Origin: Chitinophaga pinensis
Lineage (GTDB): Bacteria; Bacteroidota; Bacteroidia; UKL13-3
Length of the DNA stretch: 64,000 nt
Reading direction: 5' to 3'
NCBI GenBank assembly: GCA_945870425.1
Contig: CAMBSD010000003.1
Location: 124,001 to 188,000, forward strand
A program made the position numbers and the translations under genes. The notes beneath the pieces are model-generated. The model was not told the origin of the DNA. It worked only from the letters and a program-made list of their open reading frames with translations, and ran no database searches. Position 1 is the stretch's first letter. Each line of letters starts with the position of its first letter. Shown here piece after piece: positions 1 through 8,744 of this stretch.

Positions 1-136
1 TCAGGTGCTTTTGATGAGTGTATGTCTTGCATGATAGTTTTTTTGATGTTTGTTAGTTGATAGGATTCAAATTTAAAAATCAAGAATCTTTCTATATTCT
101 TAGTGATAATTTTTAATTCCTAATTCCTGATTATTC

Positions 137-1252
137 CTAGTATCCAAATATTTCATTAAGCTTTCCTTCTAGAGCTTCGCCTCTTAATTTTGTTCCTAAA
201 ATCTTTCCTTCTTTGTCTAATAAAACCTTAAAAGGAATACCTTCAATGCTGTATTGTTTTACTACAGCTGAATTCCATTTCATCAAATCGCTCACATGTG
301 TCCATAAAAGTTTATCATCATTGATGGCTTTGGTCCATGCATCACGGTTATCATCCAAACTCACACTAAAAATTTCGAATCCTTTGGCTTTGTATTTATT
401 GTAAAGCTTGACCACATTTGGGTTTTCCTCACGACAAGGACGACACCAACTGGCCCAAAAATCCACCAATACATATTTGCCCCTTAAAGATGACATGGCT
501 ATTTGCTTGCCATAAGGGTCACTCAATACGATGTCTGGAGCCTCAGAACCAATGGCTGTTTTAGCTAAATCTTGAACACGTGTATGCAAGGCAGTAGCAT
601 ATTTAGAAGCTGAAAATTTAGGGTATAGTTTATTGTCTATTTCTTTAAATAACTCGAAATCGGCTTCAGGCATCAAGAAACTGGTAGCAAAATAAGGCAC
701 CATGGAGTTTTGTAAACTTAAAATGTATTCTTTTATAGCTGTTTTGTTGGCATTAGTCAAACTGTCAAATTGATTTCTGATTTGTTCTTGTACTTCGACA
801 GGCGGCACTTGTTCACCATACATGGCATATTTCTCTTCAAGCTTGCGCATTTCTGCATAAGAAGCATTATTAATCAAGAATAGTTTTTGCAATTCAATAT
901 TTTCTTCTGAGCCTTTAACGGTATAGTTTTCAACTTTATCAGCATCAATATCCAATTGAATATTGCTGGTTGAGTCAATCACAACTATCACATCGCCTTT
1001 GGGCAATCTTATGGTACAGAAAGTTTTCTCAGGAATGCTTCCATTTAACTCAAAACTACCATCGGGTGCAATGTTTGAAGAGTCAAGAAACACAAGCCCA
1101 GTAGCCGTAATTTCTTGAATACTAATACTGCCAGTGGTGTTTTTTATCTTTCCACTAAGTTTAAATCCGTTTTGCTTTTCGCTGCTCTTGTCTCCCGAGC
1201 CACAAGAGGCAATAAGGATAACAAAGCTAAGTATGCTTATTAATTTTTTCAT
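137..1252 (-). CDS. Thioredoxin-fold (TlpA/ResA-like) lipoprotein
   Basis: A 371-residue protein that probably acts as a thiol-disulfide oxidoreductase on the periplasmic side of the envelope. Residues 1-17 form a lipoprotein signal peptide ending in a lipobox (IASC), so Cys17 would be lipidated. Residues about 28-125 look like the beta-rich DUF4369 domain that often precedes thioredoxin domains in Bacteroidota. The last 140 residues are an AhpC/TSA-redoxin domain with the active-site motif WASWCRPC, giving a CxxC pair. The gene starts 2 nt after the gatB stop, so the two are almost surely cotranscribed, although no functional link is obvious. The exact substrate cannot be told from the sequence. 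Confidence 0.88.
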   Translation of the reverse strand: MKKLISILSFVILIASCGSGDKSSEKQNGFKLSGKIKNTTGSISIQEITATGLVFLDSSNIAPDGSFELNGSIPEKTFCTIRLPKGDVIVVIDSTSNIQLDIDADKVENYTVKGSEENIELQKLFLINNASYAEMRKLEEKYAMYGEQVPPVEVQEQIRNQFDSLTNANKTAIKEYILSLQNSMVPYFATSFLMPEADFELFKEIDNKLYPKFSASKYATALHTRVQDLAKTAIGSEAPDIVLSDPYGKQIAMSSLRGKYVLVDFWASWCRPCREENPNVVKLYNKYKAKGFEIFSVSLDDNRDAWTKAINDDKLLWTHVSDLMKWNSAVVKQYSIEGIPFKVLLDKEGKILGTKLRGEALEGKLNEIFGY

Positions 1253-1254
1253 TT

Positions 1255-2721
1255 CTATTTTTTGTCTAAGGTTTCTTTTAACAAAGCACTGGCCACTTTT
1301 GGGTCGGCTTTACCCTTACTTGCTTTCATTACTTCACCCATAAAAAGGCCTACCAAGCTCACTTTTCCAGCTTTGTATTCAGCTATTTTCTCAGGAAATT
1401 TGGCAATGGCAGCATCTATCCAAACCTGCAACTCGTCTGAATTACTTTCTTGTATTAGGTTTAAGCTTTCAGCAATACTCAACACCGAACTGCTTGGAGA
1501 TTCTATCAATGCAGGGAATATCTTTTGTTGTGCCGCACTGTGACTTACTTTTCCATCATCAATCAAAGCAATGATTTCGGCTATTTGAGCAGGTTTTATA
1601 ATGAATTGTTTGATATGTAAAGCTTGCTCGTTCAAATACGATCGCACATTCACCATCACCCAATTGGCAGCCGATTTGGTATTTTTTGTGTGAGATAATA
1701 CTTCCTCAAAATAGGTGGCTGTGTCTTTATCATCAATCAATACATTGGCATCATATTCATTCAAACCAGATTGTTTGGTATATTTTTCAAACAAGGCCTT
1801 TGGTAATTCAGGCATCAATAGTTTGATACTATCAATATATACAGGGGTGATACGCAATGGTGGTAAATCTGGTTCGGGGAAATACCTATAATCACTCGCT
1901 CCTTCTTTGCTACGCATAGCGGCTGTAGTGCCTTTCAATGCATCAAAAGTGCGGGTTTCCATGTGCAATTTTTCACCTGCTTCAAGGGCTTCAATCTGAC
2001 GTTTTATTTCGTGGTCAATCGCTCTTTGTACATTTCTAAAAGAGTTCATGTTTTTCACCTCCACCTTCGTTCCAAATTTGTCAGCACCTTTTATCATTAC
2101 TGAGATATTGGCATCGCAACGCAGACTTCCTTCTTCCATATTGCCATCACAAATCTCAAGGTATTTCAATAGTTTTTTGATTTCAGTTAGATATAAGTAA
2201 GCCTCTTCTCCGCTCCTGATGTCAGGTTCAGAAACAATCTCAATAAGCGGCACACCTGCACGATTTAAGTCGATAAGGGTATCATACAAATCTTGGTCAT
2301 GCATACTTTTACCTGCATCTTCCTCCATGTGAATGCGGGTAATGCCAATTTTCTTTTCAGCACCCTCTTTGGTTTTTATCTCAATATAACCATTGGTGCA
2401 AATAGGGGTTTTATCTTGGGTAATTTGGTATCCTTTAGGTAAATCGCCATAAAAGTAATTTTTACGGGCATAGTATTGGTATTCTGCAATGTGGCAATGA
2501 GCGGCCAATCCCATTTTTATGGCATAATTGACCACTTCTTTGTTGTGTTTTGGCAAGGTGCCAGGGTGGCCAAGGCTTATAGGACCTATGATGGTATTAG
2601 GGTCTGAACCATAGTCGTATGCATCTGAGCAATATGCCTTACTTTTGGTAAGCATTTGCGCATGCACTTCAAGGCCAATAACGGCTTGGTATTTCGAATA
2701 ATCTATTGAATTTTCACTCAT
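1255..2721 (-). CDS. gatB: Aspartyl/glutamyl-tRNA amidotransferase subunit B
   Basis: GatB is the tRNA-binding and kinase subunit of the GatCAB complex, which turns Glu-tRNA(Gln) or Asp-tRNA(Asn) into the amidated form using ammonia supplied by GatA. At 488 residues it has the family's usual length. The N-terminus carries the conserved YQAVIGLEVHAQ segment, followed by the GatB signature around EIVSEPDIRS and NMNSFRNVQRAI. The last 150 residues are the helical YqeY-like tail with the conserved VxxLFMGEVMK segment. gatA and gatC are not in this window, so the complex is encoded at scattered loci. It lies first in a two-gene unit with the thioredoxin lipoprotein. Confidence 0.97.
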   Translation of the reverse strand: MSENSIDYSKYQAVIGLEVHAQMLTKSKAYCSDAYDYGSDPNTIIGPISLGHPGTLPKHNKEVVNYAIKMGLAAHCHIAEYQYYARKNYFYGDLPKGYQITQDKTPICTNGYIEIKTKEGAEKKIGITRIHMEEDAGKSMHDQDLYDTLIDLNRAGVPLIEIVSEPDIRSGEEAYLYLTEIKKLLKYLEICDGNMEEGSLRCDANISVMIKGADKFGTKVEVKNMNSFRNVQRAIDHEIKRQIEALEAGEKLHMETRTFDALKGTTAAMRSKEGASDYRYFPEPDLPPLRITPVYIDSIKLLMPELPKALFEKYTKQSGLNEYDANVLIDDKDTATYFEEVLSHTKNTKSAANWVMVNVRSYLNEQALHIKQFIIKPAQIAEIIALIDDGKVSHSAAQQKIFPALIESPSSSVLSIAESLNLIQESNSDELQVWIDAAIAKFPEKIAEYKAGKVSLVGLFMGEVMKASKGKADPKVASALLKETLDKK

Positions 2722-2840
2722 AAAATGAGTTGCAATTTAGCTTTAATATTTTAATTAGAAAAAGCAATTACCAACTCCCTGAAGGATATGATTGTGAATA
2801 GGTTTAATATTTTTGTGCATGAATAATACGGGCATTGGCA

Positions 2841-2882
2841 ACATCCCCCTGACCCCTTTCCCAATGCATCGGGAGAGGAATG
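2841..2882. repeat. Degenerate C/T-rich palindromic intergenic repeat
   Basis: In the gap between phoH and gatB there is a C-rich arm (CCCCCTGACCCCTTTCCC) followed by a G-rich arm (GGGAGAGG). The inner arms pair at 7 of 8 positions around an 8-nt loop. It resembles the C-rich and G-rich arms of the element between sufB and sufC at 14067-14187, so the two may belong to one family. Confidence 0.5.
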
Positions 2883-2910
2883 CCAGCGCAAAGAGCCGAT
2901 ATGCTTCTCA

Positions 2911-4290
2911 CTACAAAAGCATATTGGCCAAATTTGCTAATTCGCTTCTTTCTCCTTTTTCAAGGGTAATATGGGCATACAATGGATTGTCTCTTACCTT
3001 ATCTATCAAGTACGATAAACCATTGGATTGCGAATCAAGATAAGGGGTATCAATTTGAAAAATATCTCCCGTAAACACAATCTTAGTGCCTTCTCCTGCG
3101 CGGGTAATAATGGTCTTCACCTCAAGAGGGGTAAGGTTTTGCGCCTCATCTATGATAAACATAATATTAGATAAACTTCTTCCTCTGATATAGGCGAGCG
3201 GTGTCACCATCAGTTTCTCTTGGTTCACCATGTCGGTTATCTTTTGGTATTCCTTATCGCTCTCTTTCCATTGGTTCTGAACCAATTTTAGGTTATCCCA
3301 AAGAGGTTCCATGTAAGGGTTAATCTTCGATTTTACATCACCAGGCAAGAAGCCGATATCTCTGTTGTTTAAAGGGATGATTGGTCGGGCAAGGTATATT
3401 TGACGGTAGTTTGATTTTTGCTCCATGGCCGATGCCAAGGCCAACAAGGTTTTTCCCGTACCTGCCACACCTTGAATGGTAACCAAAGATATATTTGGAT
3501 TTAATACCGCATGCATGGCAAAGGATTGCTCGGCATTGCGCGGTTTGATGCCATAAGCACTCACTTTGTTCACGCGCTCTAAACTTTCGTTTTGCGAGTT
3601 GTAGAAACACAAAACAGAGTTTTTGTCGTTTTTCAATACAAAAAATTGGTTGGCATAAGGCTTTTGTTTCAGCACAAAATCATAGCTCACAAAGCCTTTG
3701 GCATATATTTCATCAATCACAGAGGCTTTTACTTTTTCAATCACCCTATGACCCGTGTGCAATGTGTCGAGGTTTTTTACTTTTCCTGTTTCATAATCTT
3801 CGGCATGTAGGTCTAGCGATTTGGCTTTAAGCCTAAGGTTCACATCCTTGGTCACCATGATAACTTTGCGGTCAGGGTGCTGTTGTTTCATAGCCAACGC
3901 TGCATTCAATATGCGATGATCGGGTTTTCTTTCGCCAAATATTACCTGTGCGTCTATATTGCTTTTTTCGTGCATGATTACTTTGAACCTGCCACGTGTA
4001 GGGCCATTGATATTAATCCATTCAGATAAGGTGTATTCACCCGAAAGTTTGTCTAAAAAACGTATGAAACCGCGGGCTTCAAAGTTGAGGGTATCGTTTC
4101 CTTTTTTAAAATTATCAAGCTCTTCTAAAACCGTGATGGGAATGGCTACATCGTGTTCTTGAAAATTTTTTATGGCATTGTGGTCATATAGAATAACCGA
4201 TGTGTCGAGTACGAAAATCTTTTTTTCTTCTTTTACTTTCGCCTTTACTCTTGGCTTGCTTACTTTTTTTACTGCAACTTTCTTAGCCAT
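2911..4290 (-). CDS. PhoH-family ATPase with N-terminal PIN domain (PhoH2 type)
   Basis: This 459-residue protein joins a PIN-type ribonuclease domain to a PhoH ATPase, the PhoH2 arrangement. PhoH2 proteins characterised elsewhere unwind and cleave RNA; that role here is by family only. Residues 1-23 are a Lys-rich tail. The PIN domain starts at FVLDTSVILYD (about 25-36) and keeps several of its acidic residues. The PhoH domain has Walker A GVAGTGKT at 274-281 and Walker B with DEAQ at 381-384, followed by the sensor-like FTGDIFQID. The gene stands alone between gatB and the rhodopsin, and is transcribed away from the latter. Confidence 0.93.
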   Translation of the reverse strand: MAKKVAVKKVSKPRVKAKVKEEKKIFVLDTSVILYDHNAIKNFQEHDVAIPITVLEELDNFKKGNDTLNFEARGFIRFLDKLSGEYTLSEWININGPTRGRFKVIMHEKSNIDAQVIFGERKPDHRILNAALAMKQQHPDRKVIMVTKDVNLRLKAKSLDLHAEDYETGKVKNLDTLHTGHRVIEKVKASVIDEIYAKGFVSYDFVLKQKPYANQFFVLKNDKNSVLCFYNSQNESLERVNKVSAYGIKPRNAEQSFAMHAVLNPNISLVTIQGVAGTGKTLLALASAMEQKSNYRQIYLARPIIPLNNRDIGFLPGDVKSKINPYMEPLWDNLKLVQNQWKESDKEYQKITDMVNQEKLMVTPLAYIRGRSLSNIMFIIDEAQNLTPLEVKTIITRAGEGTKIVFTGDIFQIDTPYLDSQSNGLSYLIDKVRDNPLYAHITLEKGERSELANLANMLL

Positions 4291-4609
4291 ATCTTTACTT
4301 GGATTTAGTTTAAATCAAATATGATTAATTGCGACATCTGTTTGTGTTTTACTTTTAAACAGATGTGGATTAAAACAATTACTTAACGTTGGATTGTCAA
4401 ATCTGGTAATAAGTAATTAAAATGTTTGAAGCGGTTAACAGGTGATTGGCTATTAATCTATATATTGTATGTTATTTTCAGATCTTAATTTTATGTAGTA
4501 ATGAATTTTTTTTAGATCATAAGATTGTTTAAGTTATTGTTTCGATTTACAAAACACAACTATCCATAGGATTCTATGTCAAGCGTTTACAAAATGGTTT
4601 TATCATGAA

Positions 4610-4635
4610 AGAGAGTTTATAACTCTCTAAAAAAA
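4610..4635. repeat. Hairpin containing a 15-nt word that recurs beyond crtY-blh
   Basis: AGAGAGTT at 4610-4617 pairs perfectly with AACTCTCT at 4621-4628 around a 3-nt loop. The word AACTCTCTAAAAAAA (4621-4635) is repeated directly at 7800-7814, and GTTTATAACTC (from about 4614) recurs near 7999. The copies lie on either side of the rhodopsin and crtY-blh genes. Confidence 0.5.
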
Positions 4636-4835
4636 ATAATAAATAGGTATGTAGGTTTTCAATCGCCCATTTTTGAATAAACTTCATTTCATTAACAATT
4701 TTTAGAGTTTGTTTTTAAATGTTTGATTATCAATACTATAAAATTGACAAATTAGCACAAGATGAAGGGAAAGCAGACAATTTGACAAATAATAATATTT
4801 TTTACTATTTTAAAACATTTACATAATAATTTAGT

Positions 4836-4843
4836 TATAATTG
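4836..4843 (+). promoter_or_regulatory. Possible -7 element for the rhodopsin gene
   Basis: TATAATTG differs at one position from the Bacteroidota -7 consensus TAnnTTTG and lies 22 nt before the rhodopsin ATG. A proper TTTG element at the right distance is missing. A second possibility is TTTG at 4781-4784 with TACTATTT 18 nt further on. Neither is strong. Confidence 0.3.
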
Positions 4844-4865
4844 TCGTAAAACAAATAAATAATAT

Positions 4866-5585
4866 ATGGAACACTTAAAAATTCTAAGCGACAACTATGT
4901 TGCATTCACGTTCTTTATCGGAACAATGGCCATGATGGCCGCATCTGTTTTTTTCTTTTTTGAATTAAACAACACCTCACAAAAATGGAGAACTTCGGTT
5001 CTTGTTTCTGGATTAATTACCTTCATTGCAGCAGTTCATTACTACTACATGAGAGGTTACAATTTAGAAACTGGAGATTCTCCTACATTCTTCCGTTACG
5101 TTGATTGGATCTTAACTGTTCCATTAATGTGTGTAGAATTCTATTTAATTACCAAAAAAGCAGGTGCTAAGATTGGTTTATTATGGAAGTTGATTTTTGC
5201 ATCTTTAGTGATGTTAGTTACCGGTTACTTCGGAGAAACAATTGATAGAGGTAATAGCGTGCTTTGGGGTGTAATCTCTGGTGCTGCTTATTTCTACATT
5301 GCTTACCTAATTTGGTTTGGCGAAGTAGCTCAATTGGCTCAAACAGCTGGTCCACAGGTTGCTAAAGCAACAAGAGTATTGGCTTGGTTTGTACTTGTAG
5401 GTTGGGCAATTTACCCATTGGGATACATTTTAGGAACACCAGGTGGATTATTTGGTATTCAATTGGTAAGCGATCCTGCTGCTGCTAGTCATGCAATGGA
5501 TATTGTTTACAACATCGCTGATGCTATAAACAAAATTGGTTTTGGTCTAGTTATTTACGCTTTAAGTAGAAATTCAGAAGACTAA
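4866..5585 (+). CDS. Proteorhodopsin-type light-driven proton pump with a fenestration glycine
   Basis: A 239-residue seven-helix retinal protein of the inner membrane. Retinal would be bound as a Schiff base to Lys223 in helix G (DAINKIGFG). Helix C reads RYVDWILTVPLMCVEFYL, giving the D-T-E triad Asp80, Thr84, Glu91, which in this family marks an outward proton pump. His58, the partner of the proton acceptor in proteorhodopsins, is present. Met88 is at the spectral tuning site, and Met or Leu there goes with green absorption. Gly135 in helix E aligns with Phe152 of green proteorhodopsin; Gly at this site opens the fenestration used by carotenoid antennas in xanthorhodopsin. There is no cleaved signal peptide. 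The gene is followed by a terminator and then crtY-blh. Confidence 0.97.
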   Translation: MEHLKILSDNYVAFTFFIGTMAMMAASVFFFFELNNTSQKWRTSVLVSGLITFIAAVHYYYMRGYNLETGDSPTFFRYVDWILTVPLMCVEFYLITKKAGAKIGLLWKLIFASLVMLVTGYFGETIDRGNSVLWGVISGAAYFYIAYLIWFGEVAQLAQTAGPQVAKATRVLAWFVLVGWAIYPLGYILGTPGGLFGIQLVSDPAAASHAMDIVYNIADAINKIGFGLVIYALSRNSED

Positions 5586-5604
5586 CAATTTTACTTTTTA
5601 ATTG

Positions 5605-5644
5605 AAAGGGAAGGTAATTTACAAATTTACCTTCCCTTTTTTAT
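5605..5644 (+). terminator. Strong intrinsic terminator after the rhodopsin gene
   Basis: AAAGGGAAGGTAA (5605-5617) pairs perfectly with TTACCTTCCCTTT (5627-5639) around a 9-nt loop and runs into a T-rich tract. The 13-bp stem lies 20 nt after the rhodopsin stop and 39 nt before the crtY-blh start. It should end most rhodopsin transcripts, so crtY-blh must rely on read-through or its own promoter. Confidence 0.85.
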
Positions 5645-5677
5645 TAGGTTCCAACAATAATAATTTCAATAAAATTT

Positions 5678-7684
5678 GTGTTAAAAGAATTGTCAAATAA
5701 GTTTGATTTTTTGTTTGTAGGCCTAGGTGCCTCCAATTGCTTATTAATTTTAAGACTTCACGAAAATGGAATACTTAATGATAAAACTTTTGCCGTAATT
5801 GAACCAAATAGTAAAAGTATAAATGACAAGACTTTTTGTTTTTGGGCTACTGAAGAAGAACTCTTGAGGCTAAAGTTAAATACGCTTGTAAGCAAAAGTT
5901 GGGATTGTTTAGAAATTGGAGGAATTGCTAAACAAGTAATTAATCCACTTAGATATTATTATGTAAAATCTATTGATTTATATAATATTACCAAAGATGT
6001 GTTGAATGATTATCAATTTAGATTATATGGTTCTCAATTAACAGAAAACCCAAAAATTACAAAAAATACATTTGAAATTAATTTAAAGAGTGAAATTATA
6101 TTCGCTGATAAAGTTTTTGATAGTCGCCCGCCCAATTATTTATTACCTAAAAAACACCAAAGTCATTTATTCCAATCTTTTTATGGTTGGAAAATTAAAA
6201 CTCCAAACCAATTTTTCGATATAGATTCCATTATGATGATGGATTTTAGGATAGAGCAAAATAATGCCACACAATTTATTTATATGCTTCCTTTTGATCG
6301 TGATTATGCATTGGTTGAAGTTACCAGATTCGGGAATTCCATTATGGAAGAAGCTGAAGCCAATACAATATTTGATAATTACGTAAATAAATTAGGCATT
6401 ACTTTTGAAATTATTGAAACAGAAAGAGGAGTTTTACCTATGACCTCTTCGCAAATGCAAATTGAAAATTTCGGGGAAAATTGGATATATATGGGCGTTA
6501 AGGCTAATCTATTAAAAGCAACTACAGGTTATGCCTTTCATGCCATGGCTGAAGATGCATTAGCCCTAGCAGGAAATATAAAAAATAATTATTTTTTTAA
6601 TAGAAAAATAAAAAAGGAAAGATTTAGATTTTACGATAGGCTATTACTTAAAATACTAAATGATCAGCCTGAATATGGAAAACCAATTTTTGAAACATTA
6701 TTTCAAAAGGTACCTATTGTAAAGGTTTTAAGTTTCATGGGAGAAAAAACCAATCTTTTCCAAGAGTTTTCAATTTTTTTTAGATTACCCAAAAGGGTTT
6801 TTATTTTAACAGCAATTAAAGATATTTATCAACAAACCAAAACGTTACCTATTTTAATTTTACCTTTTTTTTTTACCATTCTTTTCTTAATACTTAATTA
6901 TTTAAAATCAGAATCGATTTCATGGCTTCTTCTTGGCATAGGTTTTTTTACAGTTGGCTTGTCACATGGTGCATTAGATCATATTACACAAAAAGCGAAT
7001 ATAAACGCCAAAGAATATACTTATTTTATAGTCAATTATTTAATTAAAAGTGCCCTAATTGGTTCGGTTTGGCTTGTTTTTCCTTCCTTAGCATTAATTA
7101 TCTTCATTCTTTATTCGGCTTGGCATTTTGGACAAGCTGATTACCAGGAGTGGAAATTAAAGTACGGATTGCAATCATTTTTATGGGGATTAATATCTTT
7201 ATTAATAATTTTATTATTCCACTTCGATGAGTTGAATCTATTTTTGCTACAAATACCAAATTTACAAGCTTTAAATACTATTAACCATATTTCGCATAAC
7301 CAATTATTTATGTATCAAATTGGAATTGTTATTTTGGGTTTCATTTTGGCTCTTTTAAACAAATCCAAATTAATGGCTCTTACTTTAATGTATTTAATGC
7401 TTTCATCAATGCTACCCTTATTACTTTCATTTGGAATTTATTTTGTAGGTCAGCACAGTATGCATGGTTGGAAACACCTAAAATGTGGATTAAATGAAAC
7501 ATTACCGAGTTTATTAATAAAAGCATTACCATTTACACTGGGAGGTATAATAGTCATTTTGTTTTTTATGCTTTATTTTAGTGTAAATTATATCGGTGTT
7601 TTTTTTATTGTATTATCATGTTTGAGTATGCCACATGTATTGAGCATGAATTATTTTTACTCTAAAAAAGATATAATCAGCTAG
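5678..7684 (+). CDS. Fused lycopene beta-cyclase and beta-carotene 15,15'-dioxygenase (CrtY-Blh)
   Basis: One 668-residue ORF holds two complete enzymes. Residues about 8-385 are a lycopene cyclase: a FAD-binding VGLGASN loop (14-20), acidic Glu42 ending the second strand, the cyclase signature NDKTFCFW (49-56), DSRPP (148-152), YMLPFDRDYALVE, and KATTGYAFHAM. Residues about 388-668 are a Brp/Blh membrane dioxygenase with several hydrophobic helices and the expected metal-ligand histidines: GLSHGALDH (His430, His435), AWHFGQAD (His483), GQHSMHGWKH (His593, 596, 600) and His653. Cyclisation of lycopene to beta-carotene and its cleavage to retinal would occur in one protein. The start is GTG at 5678; no ATG precedes it in frame. 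No stop or frame break lies at the junction. Other crt genes are absent here. Confidence 0.93.
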   Translation: MLKELSNKFDFLFVGLGASNCLLILRLHENGILNDKTFAVIEPNSKSINDKTFCFWATEEELLRLKLNTLVSKSWDCLEIGGIAKQVINPLRYYYVKSIDLYNITKDVLNDYQFRLYGSQLTENPKITKNTFEINLKSEIIFADKVFDSRPPNYLLPKKHQSHLFQSFYGWKIKTPNQFFDIDSIMMMDFRIEQNNATQFIYMLPFDRDYALVEVTRFGNSIMEEAEANTIFDNYVNKLGITFEIIETERGVLPMTSSQMQIENFGENWIYMGVKANLLKATTGYAFHAMAEDALALAGNIKNNYFFNRKIKKERFRFYDRLLLKILNDQPEYGKPIFETLFQKVPIVKVLSFMGEKTNLFQEFSIFFRLPKRVFILTAIKDIYQQTKTLPILILPFFFTILFLILNYLKSESISWLLLGIGFFTVGLSHGALDHITQKANINAKEYTYFIVNYLIKSALIGSVWLVFPSLALIIFILYSAWHFGQADYQEWKLKYGLQSFLWGLISLLIILLFHFDELNLFLLQIPNLQALNTINHISHNQLFMYQIGIVILGFILALLNKSKLMALTLMYLMLSSMLPLLLSFGIYFVGQHSMHGWKHLKCGLNETLPSLLIKALPFTLGGIIVILFFMLYFSVNYIGVFFIVLSCLSMPHVLSMNYFYSKKDIIS

Positions 7685-8081
7685 ATATTTGATTTAAATA
7701 CCTTCTCTGCTAGGCTGCCAAACGACATCTTAACTATACTAAGTCTATGCCAAGTCATTGAAAACGTGGGCTCTCCACATAAATTACAAGGGATCTTGAA
7801 ACTCTCTAAAAAAATTAATTAATTTTTATCGATTTTATCAATCATTTGTGACCGGGGAAATAGCATTTCAACATAAATCTTTAGAGCGATTTGCTAATTT
7901 CGGATAGTGTGGGATTTTATTTTGTAATGAATGATATTATTTGAGGCATTTAGAAGGATTCCAAATACTTAGTAATCAAGTTAAATCGGAAACCGAGGGT
8001 TTATAACTCAAATATTAAAATTTATGTAACATTTGCTAAAGAAAATGCACCTATTATTGCTCCATTAAATTCAAATTTTTA
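7685..8081. other. AT-rich gene-free spacer after crtY-blh
   Basis: About 400 bp without a credible ORF. It contains the direct-repeat copy AACTCTCTAAAAAAA at 7800-7814, an overlapping palindrome (AAAAATTAATTAATTTTT), and GTTTATAACTC near 7999. No clear terminator with a GC-rich stem is seen, and no perfect promoter for the next gene. Confidence 0.55.
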
Positions 8082-8735
8082 ATGTTGCAAAAACCATTGG
8101 TATCTGTATTGTTGGCGGTATACAACACACCATTTGAATTAGTAAAACGTGCTATTATTTCAGTATTGCATCAAAACTTGCAAAATTTCGAATTGATTAT
8201 TGTAGATGACGGAAGCGATAATGAATATAGATTTGAGTTGAATGATTTTGTGGCCTTTTTTCCAAATGTTATAACCTACATCTTTCATGCCAATTGCGGA
8301 CAAGCAGAGTCAATAAATAAAGCAATATTGCTTAGTAAAGGTGAATTTATAACCATTATAGATGCTGATGATGAGTTTAAGTCCAATCACCTGCAAAAGT
8401 GCATGGAACAAATGACGCATTCCGATTTGATTGCTTCCACAACGCATACCGTTGTAGATGCCGAAGATGATTATTACATTCCAGATAGAATGGATAAATC
8501 AAAAGTGATTCATGTAGATGATTGTATTTTATTTGCAACCTTATTTGGTAAAAAAGAAGTGTTTCTCAATAATAAATTTTATAATATGTATAGTTCGGAT
8601 GCCAATTTTTATGAAAGGGTGTCAAAAAAATATATAGTTAAAAAAGTAAACCTTCGCACCTATATTTATTACCGAAACATTCCGAATAGCACCTGCGCAA
8701 AATTAAAAAATACGATGTTGCAAGCATCTGTATAA
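8082..8735 (+). CDS. Family 2 glycosyltransferase
   Basis: A 217-residue cytoplasmic GT-A fold enzyme that would move a sugar from a nucleotide donor to an unknown acceptor. The N-terminus PLVSVLLAVYNTP and the following LIIVDDGSDN are the typical GT2 nucleotide-binding strands. IIDADDEF at about 94-101 carries the metal-binding DxD. It has no membrane helices and is shorter than many GT2 enzymes, lacking a long C-terminal part. It lies 9 nt before a second, possibly also sugar-transferring, gene, so the pair probably acts together on a surface glycan. The acceptor cannot be inferred. Confidence 0.88.
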   Translation: MLQKPLVSVLLAVYNTPFELVKRAIISVLHQNLQNFELIIVDDGSDNEYRFELNDFVAFFPNVITYIFHANCGQAESINKAILLSKGEFITIIDADDEFKSNHLQKCMEQMTHSDLIASTTHTVVDAEDDYYIPDRMDKSKVIHVDDCILFATLFGKKEVFLNNKFYNMYSSDANFYERVSKKYIVKKVNLRTYIYYRNIPNSTCAKLKNTMLQASV

Positions 8736-8744
8736 ACTACGAAT

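Larger units (their letters stand above)
4291..4865. other. AT-rich gene-free spacer upstream of the rhodopsin
   Basis: This 575-bp stretch holds no convincing ORF. It separates the divergent phoH and rhodopsin genes and must carry both promoters. It contains a hairpin at 4610-4628 (AGAGAGTT, TAT, AACTCTCT) followed by an A-run. The word AACTCTCTAAAAAAA from its right arm recurs on the far side of the phototrophy locus at 7800-7814. I see no known riboswitch or RNA gene. Confidence 0.6.

Noticed and set aside
1-136. Possible gene end or repeat at the left edge
   Set aside because: Only a short AT-rich stretch with the word AATTCCT repeated is visible. No frame can be supported without the sequence to the left.
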